A stretch of 5,285 nucleotides of DNA from positions 1-5,285 of the forward strand of contig JAGODU010000246.1 in NCBI GenBank assembly GCA_017998095.1, written 5' to 3'. Shown one piece after another: positions 1-4,774 of the stretch. Numbering within the stretch: position 1 is the stretch's first letter; the number at the start of each line of letters is the position of its first letter. The notes beneath the pieces were generated by a model. The model was given only the letters and a program-made list of their open reading frames with translations. It made no database searches and had not been told where the DNA came from. Position numbers and translations under genes: made by a program. This DNA comes from Prolixibacteraceae bacterium. Its GTDB lineage: Bacteria > Bacteroidota > Bacteroidia > Bacteroidales > Prolixibacteraceae.

Positions 1-306
1 AATTGCAACATTATTTCCAATAATAATTTCCGGTTGGAAATGATCAGATCCATATTTATCCCAGGCAGCAATAATTGAACCGCTGCGAATTAAGGACTTG
101 CTGCCAATGGATATATACTGGCCACCACGCAGATTAATGTTGCGCTGGATAATTGAATCTTTACCAAAATTCTTAAATTCCTTGGAAATCCATCCTGTAT
201 AAAACACGTTCAATGCACTGATGAAAAGTTTGTTAAAGTAATAAGAGTAAAGATATGAAAATATTCTGGCACAACGGAATATAATATTTGAAACGATTTT
301 TTTCAT
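1..306 (-). CDS. Hexapeptide-repeat (left-handed beta-helix) acyltransferase, N-terminal part
   Basis: Partial gene: 102 codons are visible, in frame to the window edge, and the C-terminus is missing. After a basic, aromatic N-terminus (about residues 1-45, with a Tyr/Phe-rich stretch at 15-40) the protein enters short repeating beta turns: LRGGQYISIGSKSLI (59-73), SGSIIAAWDKYG (75-86) and PEIIIGNNVAI (92-102). The spaced I-G-x-x-x motifs and the AWDKY segment are typical of WbbJ/maltose-O-acetyltransferase-like enzymes (COG0110 type), which transfer acetyl or other acyl groups from acyl-CoA to sugars in the cytoplasm. The catalytic His region normally lies further downstream and is not in the window, so activity cannot be judged. 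The ATG overlaps the TGA of the upstream glycosyltransferase as ATGA. A GGGGA sits 13 bases upstream, rather far for a ribosome binding site, so translational coupling is likely. The probable role is O-acylation of the glycan made by this operon. The sugar and position are unknown. Confidence 0.85.
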   Translation of the reverse strand, partial: MKKIVSNIIFRCARIFSYLYSYYFNKLFISALNVFYTGWISKEFKNFGKDSIIQRNINLRGGQYISIGSKSLIRSGSIIAAWDKYGSDHFQPEIIIGNNVAI

Positions 307-1307
307 AAGACCAATTTTTTCCCCGAAAAAAATATATTTGTAATTTTATCTGTAAAATTCACACGGATCAATTGATCCCAGGCTGCTTTTAATAAGAAAA
401 TTGGATAAAGATATAATTGTGGATATTTTTTATAATGTTTAAAGATAATTCTTAATGCATCTGTCCTTTCAAAAGAATATTTCTTTTTCCTTAAAATAAC
501 CACGCTTGTGTACCATTGAAAAACGAATTTTGTCAGTAAGTTTATCTTTTCCTTTCTGTATGTTTGATAATTCAATGAACCGTCCTTCAGATAGTCCTGA
601 TATAAAAAAAGGTAATTATCCAAAAACACTTTAAAGATATTGTATCCTCCTTTGGATTCCATCATAACTTGTCTGGTCATCATTGGACCGTTGATTATTA
701 ATGCGGAAGAATTCCTCAACAATCTAAATAATATGTCCGTTTGTGCTAATTGGAGAGGAGCACATCTTTCTTTATTTTCGAGATATTTATAGCTGACATT
801 TTTATAAATTATGCCTGTAATCCATGTGGACCAGTAAGAAACAAGGCTGACAAATTGATTGAAATCATTACAATGGGTTATGGTTGAATCCGTCAAAACA
901 TTATTATTGAGTAGAATAATTACGTTGTCATCACTTTTTTGAATGCGATTGAGTAAATCGGATAATGTATTGTCCATGAAACACCATTTGTCGCTGTGCA
1001 ATTTGATATACTTTCCTGCAGCATAATTCATGGCGACGATAAAATTCTTATCACCAATATTCTGCTCGTTACAATAATAACGGATATTTTTATATTGAGA
1101 TATAAATTCCCCGGCAATCATTTGTGCTGTGTCGTCTTCGGAGTTATTGTCCGAGATGATGATTTCGCATCTTTGATCGAACCCTTTCTGATTGACAATG
1201 CTGTTCAGAGCGTTCCTTAAATAATTTGAACTATTATATGTTGGAATACAAATTGACAATAAAATGTCATTTTGTGAAGTTTCATATTTTGCCTGAAAAG
1301 ATTCCAT
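303..1307 (-). CDS. Glycosyltransferase family 2 (GT-A fold)
   Basis: A complete 334-residue inverting GT2 glycosyltransferase, predicted to add a sugar from a nucleotide-sugar donor to a lipid-linked oligosaccharide at the cytoplasmic face of the inner membrane. The GT-A core starts at LLSICIPTYNSSNYL (16-30), followed by EIIISDNNSEDDT (48-60) for nucleotide binding and CNEQNIGDKNF (79-89). At the place of the metal-binding DxD the sequence is KYIKLHSDKWCF (99-110), with a single Asp (D106). Later elements usual for O-antigen GT2s are visible: STWITGIIYKN (160-170) and QTDILFRLL (189-197), then a helical, Lys/Tyr/Phe-rich C-terminus (about 225-334) that could lie against the membrane. Its ATG shares one base with the stop of the upstream methyltransferase (TAATG). 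AAAGGA lies about 10 bases upstream and can serve as the ribosome binding site. It ends in an ATGA overlap with the acyltransferase. Donor and acceptor cannot be read from the sequence. Confidence 0.92.
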   Translation of the reverse strand: MESFQAKYETSQNDILLSICIPTYNSSNYLRNALNSIVNQKGFDQRCEIIISDNNSEDDTAQMIAGEFISQYKNIRYYCNEQNIGDKNFIVAMNYAAGKYIKLHSDKWCFMDNTLSDLLNRIQKSDDNVIILLNNNVLTDSTITHCNDFNQFVSLVSYWSTWITGIIYKNVSYKYLENKERCAPLQLAQTDILFRLLRNSSALIINGPMMTRQVMMESKGGYNIFKVFLDNYLFLYQDYLKDGSLNYQTYRKEKINLLTKFVFQWYTSVVILRKKKYSFERTDALRIIFKHYKKYPQLYLYPIFLLKAAWDQLIRVNFTDKITNIFFSGKKLVL

Positions 1308-2458
1308 TACCGCTCAATCCTTTGATAGAGATATTCGTATTCATCCATATTAGGATTTATGCCAAGATTCCATAATGCTTTCTTCTTGTGTAACAGATCA
1401 TATTTTGAGGGGTCGATTCCAAATTCATCAGCAACGACAACACTGTTGCTGTTATGATTGACATGCAGAATGTAATTGCGGACGATACGCATGAATTCAA
1501 AAATAAATGTTTCCACTGTTTCAGGGGACATTTCTGCCAGACTATAGGAGTTGAATGCAAGATCAATGCTCCTGTCGGGTAACTTTGTACATTCAAAACT
1601 CGGCATGATAATGATTGAATTATTTTCAATTGCGTCTATACTCAATTCATCTTCACCGAAGAGCAATACTTTCTTTTCTGGAAAGGCCGTAAGCAGGTAA
1701 TAGGCTGTTAAAGCGGCATTTTCCGGAAGATCAAAATCCAGGTATCTGATGTTTTCATTGTCGCGAATTAGAAAGTAAGCCATTCCACCATAACCACCTC
1801 CCAGTTCCAAAATCTTTGCGTTTTTCATCTCTTTGCAAAGTCGGGCTATCTGAACAGCATAATAGTGCTGATAAAAGCCGCAATTTATTAAAGTGCCATC
1901 GATATAGATTCCATAGGGATTGCCGATCAAAGGAGCTGCCAGTTGACGTACGTCAAATTCGTTCCCCAGCATTTTTTTCCAAAGTCTGTATCTGTGAATC
2001 GTGTCATTTAATATAAGCAGTCGTGAGAATTTATTGATTCTCCCGCCAAAGTAATATTTATTCATATCAATCGGTAATCCATGGAGGCCGGCACTGCACG
2101 ACTCTCTGAAAAAATTTATGTATTTTTCGCGTAATTTATTTATATTCCTGTCTTTTAAAATTGATATAATCTCACCAAGATGAGCCTCGTATATCGGTAA
2201 CCATTCATTGCTGGGACGAAAGCTTGGCCCTGCATTATTTTGGGCTTCTTTAGCCAGATTATAAGCTTTAATGATCCTGGTTAATATTTTGGTATCATAG
2301 CACCCAAGAATCCTTCTATCCTTAAAACCCTTATCCACTGCTCTTATGTTGTAGTTTTTATCATTTCTAAATTCCCGGTATTTCAAAAAAGCATTGTATC
2401 TTAGTTTGATTGCCCGGTTCAGTTTCTGTTTTATCTTGCTGATGGTGATTTGTTTCAT
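1307..2458 (-). CDS. Putative sugar O-methyltransferase (NanM-type family)
   Basis: A complete 383-residue SAM-dependent methyltransferase resembling the family annotated as putative sugar O-methyltransferase (TIGR04371-like, recalled not searched), found in polysaccharide clusters. The N-terminal half (1-210) is a family-specific helical region with LHGLPIDMNKYYFGGRINK (125-143) and the segment APLIGNPYGIYIDG (175-188). The Rossmann part begins with KILELGGGYGGMAYFL (215-230), a Gly-rich SAM motif I, followed by RYLDFDLPE (238-246) with acidic residues D241/D243 placed to hold the SAM ribose. Later come NSYSLAEMSPETVETF (303-318) and IVRNYILHVNHNSNS (325-339). It probably methylates a hydroxyl of a sugar in the glycan or its nucleotide-activated precursor, in the cytoplasm. 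No earlier in-frame start exists: a TAA lies three codons upstream. Only a weak GGT-AAG lies near the start, and the stop of the 22-codon mini-ORF overlaps its ATG, so it may rely on coupling. It ends in TAATG with the GT2. Confidence 0.88.
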   Translation of the reverse strand: MKQITISKIKQKLNRAIKLRYNAFLKYREFRNDKNYNIRAVDKGFKDRRILGCYDTKILTRIIKAYNLAKEAQNNAGPSFRPSNEWLPIYEAHLGEIISILKDRNINKLREKYINFFRESCSAGLHGLPIDMNKYYFGGRINKFSRLLILNDTIHRYRLWKKMLGNEFDVRQLAAPLIGNPYGIYIDGTLINCGFYQHYYAVQIARLCKEMKNAKILELGGGYGGMAYFLIRDNENIRYLDFDLPENAALTAYYLLTAFPEKKVLLFGEDELSIDAIENNSIIIMPSFECTKLPDRSIDLAFNSYSLAEMSPETVETFIFEFMRIVRNYILHVNHNSNSVVVADEFGIDPSKYDLLHKKKALWNLGINPNMDEYEYLYQRIER

Positions 2459-2526
2459 TATCGCTTACCGTTTAGTTTTTCCTTGCTGAAAAAATACAAG
2501 ATTATGAACGCCCTGTTTGCAGTCAT
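2458..2526 (-). CDS. 22-codon bridging mini-ORF between flippase and methyltransferase
   Basis: This short reading frame fills the 64-base gap between two larger genes. Its ATG overlaps the flippase TGA (ATGA at 2523-2526) and its TAA overlaps the methyltransferase ATG (TAATG at 2456-2460). It encodes MTANRAFIILYFFSKEK followed by five more residues, LNGKR: a short hydrophobic, aromatic core and a basic tail. I recognise no family. The codons include AGG and CTA, and no strong ribosome binding site precedes it, so any translation would come from ribosomes leaving the flippase gene. The likeliest function, if any, is to carry ribosomes across the gap to the methyltransferase, whose own Shine-Dalgarno is poor. 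A membrane-associated micropeptide or chance are alternatives. The call rests only on the two exact overlaps and the uninterrupted frame. Confidence 0.35.
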   Translation of the reverse strand: MTANRAFIILYFFSKEKLNGKR

Positions 2527-3917
2527 GATATTATTCGCTTGTAACTGAATACCTTGGGGCTGTATTCTTCAACGTGCCACTTTTTACGGCATGTCGAAAA
2601 CACAAAATAACATGAAGGCATACCCCAAAGAATATCAAGCGCAAGAAGACCTGAAATGGCACCCATGGGCCCATAAGCAGCGCCTAACAACCATGTCGAT
2701 GTTCCTGCCAATAATGCTCCGATCAGAGAAGGTATCATCATCGGTTCTTTTTTGTGAGCGCGCAGGTAAAGGGCCATGTCAGCAATCATAACTAAAATAA
2801 TTCTGTCAATCAAAAGAAGTGTTATGGGCAAAATCGGCAGTAATCGATCTTTTATTTCCATATTAAAGATATGTAATCCATAAATTAACAGCCAGAATAT
2901 TAACGAACAGAAAATTGAAATCACAACTGTAATTAGAAAAAGCCTGCTAAACAAACGATCAAGTTCCTCATATTGTCGGTTTGCTATTAATATGCCTAAC
3001 TGAGGCATTCTCGTTCCTATCCAGGAACTCGAGAAAGAGACAATCATCCAGGTAATAGCCCAGGTCATCCCCATTTGTCCGGCTACTTGCGGACCATGAT
3101 AATAAAACATGATAGGCGTAAAGATAGAGAAAATAAAGTATCCCGACAGCCAGCTGATAGCAATTTTCCACTGAAATGGCCAAACTTCTGTGTTCCAATT
3201 GATTCGTTCCTTTATTTTAAAGTTTAGTAATTGAAAAATAAAATTATAATGTCGCCATATTATAAATACACAACTGCTTATAAATCGAACTAATGCTGAA
3301 AGCGCCAGGGAATAAAGACCAAAACCCAGAAGCATACCCGCAATGAGAGCAAGGGATGTCCAGATACCCTGGACTAAGCGGAACGAATAGATTGATGCAA
3401 TCTGGTTACTTCCTTCGATAATTAATAAAAAAGGAGACAGCATTAAAGTCAGTCCGGCAACAAAACATAATGCAAGCCAGGGGATCTGCCATTCAATTTC
3501 AGGATGTGGTCGGGTAAGAAAAAATATATATCCACCGGAACTCAATAAAAATATAACTACGATACCGCAGACAAAATACCATTTTAAGGAAAAACGCAGC
3601 AGGCTTGCTAACCGCGATAAAGCCCGTTCATCACCTCTTATCTTACCGTTCTCTTCATGGGTAAGAAATGCCCATTCATGACTGGTAACCTGAATAATGA
3701 CTGTTGTTAAACCAAGTTCAACAAAAACCTGCAATGCCAAAACGCTGCTGAATGTATAGTAAAAACCCTGCTCATCTGCACTCAGCCAATATGCAATAAC
3801 CAGAATGGTCAACAACCCGGCAAAGGCAGACCATCCTGTCGTCAGTACGCTGTAAAACACAGCGCGGTTTACCTCCAATTTGCGGAGAATATTTTTTGCT
3901 TTTTCAAAAAGAACCAT
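2523..3917 (-). CDS. Wzx-like polysaccharide flippase (PST/MOP superfamily)
   Basis: A 464-residue polytopic membrane protein with about 12 hydrophobic segments, the usual size and plan of an O-antigen or capsule repeat-unit flippase. It would move undecaprenyl-linked oligosaccharides across the inner membrane. Family-like features are NRAVFYSVLTTGWSAFAGLL (17-36, TM1), SADEQGFYYTFSSVLALQVF (46-65), ELGLTTVIIQVTSHEWA (67-83), a charged cytoplasmic loop at 84-105, EGSNQIASIYSFRLVQG (168-184) and the central loop LNFKIKERINWNTEVWPFQW (231-250) before the second half. The C-terminus is basic. The ATG follows an in-frame TAA directly, so no earlier start is possible, but no good ribosome binding site precedes it. 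A strong GGAGGT at 3871-3876 sits 10 bases before an internal GTG (V20). I keep the ATG because residues before TM1 (LEVNRAV) look conserved in the family from memory. It lies 69 bases downstream of the regulator and overlaps the mini-ORF by ATGA. Confidence 0.9.
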   Translation of the reverse strand: MVLFEKAKNILRKLEVNRAVFYSVLTTGWSAFAGLLTILVIAYWLSADEQGFYYTFSSVLALQVFVELGLTTVIIQVTSHEWAFLTHEENGKIRGDERALSRLASLLRFSLKWYFVCGIVVIFLLSSGGYIFFLTRPHPEIEWQIPWLALCFVAGLTLMLSPFLLIIEGSNQIASIYSFRLVQGIWTSLALIAGMLLGFGLYSLALSALVRFISSCVFIIWRHYNFIFQLLNFKIKERINWNTEVWPFQWKIAISWLSGYFIFSIFTPIMFYYHGPQVAGQMGMTWAITWMIVSFSSSWIGTRMPQLGILIANRQYEELDRLFSRLFLITVVISIFCSLIFWLLIYGLHIFNMEIKDRLLPILPITLLLIDRIILVMIADMALYLRAHKKEPMMIPSLIGALLAGTSTWLLGAAYGPMGAISGLLALDILWGMPSCYFVFSTCRKKWHVEEYSPKVFSYKRIIS

Positions 3918-3940
3918 TTAATCATGTGCCATACGGTTTT

Positions 3941-3968
3941 ATTATGCAAACAAGAAGTTTGGAGACAA
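3941..3968 (-). promoter_or_regulatory. Possible sigma70-type promoter for the flippase operon
   Basis: In the 69-base gap between regulator and flippase, TTGTCT (3963-3968) and CATAAT (3941-3946) stand 16 bases apart, matching the -35 and -10 consensus at 4/6 and 5/6. A transcript would start about 17-20 bases before the flippase ATG. The gap has no hairpin resembling a terminator, so read-through from the regulator is equally possible. AT-rich sequence often gives such matches by chance. Confidence 0.33.
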
Positions 3969-3986
3969 GGTAAAACAGAACTCGCT

Positions 3987-4538
3987 TTACTTTTTCCTCT
4001 GCCGTTCCCACACCAGAAAGTTAGGGCGGTTTTCCAGCTTCGGGATAAAATCCTTGAATTCCTCTCTGGTCAGCACCAGAGAACGGATTTTGCGTTTGAT
4101 ATAGCGTTCAGTTTTTCTGCTGAGATCATTCAAGTGATACTGGTCAATGTTTCCCACCAGCACCAGATCGATAATGCCGGTATCCTTGCCTTCGGCATAG
4201 TCGTCAATGATATACGCTTTTTCTAGGTCGCCTAATCTGGTAAGAATACTATCGACGACCTGATCCAGTCCCATGACCTTGCTGACCATGGATTTCAGTT
4301 CAGGGAAGAGGGGATGATCGTTATTGGCGGTGTAAAACACATTACGCCCTTCTTTTTCCGATGTCAGCAGTTTTGTTTTCGTAAGCTGGTTAAGTTCTTC
4401 ACGGACAGCGTTGGAGGATACTTTGAGGTCTTTGGAAAGTTCGCGCAGATAAGCCTTCGTGCCGGGATTGAAGAAAAAGCGGGTCAACAGACTGATACGT
4501 GTTTTTGATGATATAAGGCCTGCAAAAAGGTCAGTCAT
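3987..4538 (-). CDS. Winged-helix transcriptional regulator with degenerate nucleotidyltransferase-like C-terminal domain
   Basis: A complete 183-residue soluble protein. Residues about 8-90 form an ArsR/MarR-like winged helix: SKTRISLLTRFFFNPGTKAY (11-30), LRELSKDLKVSSNAVREEL (31-49) as helix-turn-helix with recognition helix near 41-53, and the wing KLLTSEKEGRNVFYTA (56-71). Residues about 93-175 resemble a minimal nucleotidyltransferase (MNT) domain: KAYIIDDYAEGKDTGIIDLVLVG (107-129, split here as KAYIIDDYAEGKD then TGIIDLVLVG) and RKIRSLVLTREEFKDF (149-164). The usual Gly-Ser motif is replaced by Asp-Asp (112-113) and the catalytic D-x-D reads I-x-x with only D124 left, so a sensing or dimerising role is more likely than catalysis. 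Such regulators are known to me next to polysaccharide loci. The start has an AAAGGA ribosome binding site 6 bases upstream and a 25-bp palindrome overlapping it, which suggests autoregulation. It is the first gene of the flippase-side cluster and probably controls it. Confidence 0.85.
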   Translation of the reverse strand: MTDLFAGLISSKTRISLLTRFFFNPGTKAYLRELSKDLKVSSNAVREELNQLTKTKLLTSEKEGRNVFYTANNDHPLFPELKSMVSKVMGLDQVVDSILTRLGDLEKAYIIDDYAEGKDTGIIDLVLVGNIDQYHLNDLSRKTERYIKRKIRSLVLTREEFKDFIPKLENRPNFLVWERQRKK

Positions 4539-4544
4539 GTTTTA

Positions 4545-4550
4545 TCCTTT
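4545..4550 (-). promoter_or_regulatory. Ribosome binding site of the regulator gene
   Basis: AAAGGA lies 6 bases upstream of the ATG at 4538, the best-placed Shine-Dalgarno in the window. Its first two bases belong to the left arm of the palindrome at 4549-4573, so a protein bound there, or a hairpin in a longer transcript, could affect ribosome access. Confidence 0.75.
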
Positions 4551-4573
4551 ATGAGTAGTTAATCTACTCATAA
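4549..4573. promoter_or_regulatory. 25-bp palindrome, probable operator of the wHTH regulator
   Basis: Two perfect 10-bp arms, TTATGAGTAG (4549-4558) and CTACTCATAA (4564-4573), flank a 5-base TTAAT centre. The arms are spaced as for a dimeric winged-helix protein. The site covers the proposed -10 box and the expected transcription start of the regulator gene and touches its ribosome binding site, the classical place for repression. I found no second copy of the half-site in the window. It could alternatively act as an RNA hairpin in transcripts that start upstream. Confidence 0.7.
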
Positions 4574-4594
4574 CATAAACAGGAAAATTGTCAA
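4567..4594 (-). promoter_or_regulatory. Sigma70-type promoter of the regulator gene
   Basis: A perfect TTGACA (4589-4594) is followed after 16 bases by TATGAG (4567-4572), 4/6 to the -10 consensus. Transcription would start near 4560, giving a leader of roughly 20 bases before the ATG at 4538. The -10 box lies inside the right arm of the palindrome, so binding there would exclude RNA polymerase. Confidence 0.62.
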
Positions 4595-4648
4595 GAATAT
4601 TTTATCTGGCGATTGTAAGGGGATAGATTACTTGGCTCTCGGCTTTCG

Positions 4649-4675
4649 TAACCTAAATAACCTGAATACCCTGAA
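4649..4675. repeat. Three imperfect 9-bp tandem repeats
   Basis: The plus strand reads TAACCTAAA, TAACCTGAA and TACCCTGAA in direct succession, each copy differing from the next by one base. This small tandem array is in the non-coding gap between the DPM1-like gene and the regulator. Because the unit is a multiple of three it keeps a spurious minus-strand frame open (Gly-Tyr-Ser/Leu units). It may be a short variable-number repeat or part of a larger interspersed element. Confidence 0.7.
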
Positions 4676-4676
4676 G

Positions 4677-4690
4677 GGCACCATGGGGCC
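4677..4690. repeat. 14-bp near-palindrome
   Basis: GGCACCATGGGGCC is symmetrical around CCATGG except for one mismatched base pair in the arms. It follows the 9-bp tandem repeats directly. It is too far (about 95 bases) upstream of the regulator promoter's -35 box to be an obvious operator for it. No function can be assigned. Confidence 0.45.
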
Positions 4691-4706
4691 ATTGTAGAGT
4701 CATCTA

Positions 4707-4750
4707 AGACAGGGGCGATGTCTGGATTCCGGCCAGAACCATAGCGGAAT
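4707..4750. repeat. Two adjacent small inverted repeats, REP/MITE-like
   Basis: AGACA (4707-4711) pairs with TGTCT (4719-4723) around a 7-base loop, and ATTCCG (4726-4731) pairs with CGGAAT (4745-4750) around 13 bases. ATTCC...GGAAT arms joined to CTGGATTCC-type sequence recall interspersed REP- or dRS3-like repeats common in bacterial genomes, though here spacing and arms are imperfect. The pair lies 25 bases beyond the stop of the DPM1-like gene. No U-run follows on either strand, so it is not a standard intrinsic terminator, although it could slow transcript decay or attenuate read-through. Confidence 0.45.
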
Positions 4751-4774
4751 GACACCAAAAGGGAATTATTCAAA

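Noticed and set aside
996..1220. Plus-strand open frame inside the GT2 gene
   Set aside because: It lies wholly within a well-supported glycosyltransferase on the other strand and has no family resemblance. The same applies to plus-strand frames at 1816-2016, 2591-2791, 3924-4226 and 4314-4508 and minus-strand frames at 1357-1629 and 2968-3198.
2458..2526. Frameshifted C-terminal extension of the flippase
   Set aside because: The flippase already has the usual length and a basic C-terminal tail, and the mini-ORF starts exactly with an ATGA overlap, so a sequencing or evolutionary frameshift is not needed.
3918..3986. JUMPstart/ops-type antitermination element upstream of the cluster
   Set aside because: I looked for GGCGGTAG-like sequence on the minus strand in this gap and in 4539-4774 and found none.
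4649..4675. CRISPR array or iteron origin
   Set aside because: There are only three 9-bp units directly adjoining with no spacers, and no replication or cas gene is nearby.
4707..4750. Intrinsic terminator after the DPM1-like gene
   Set aside because: The stems are only 5-6 bp with long loops, and no T-run follows in the direction of transcription.
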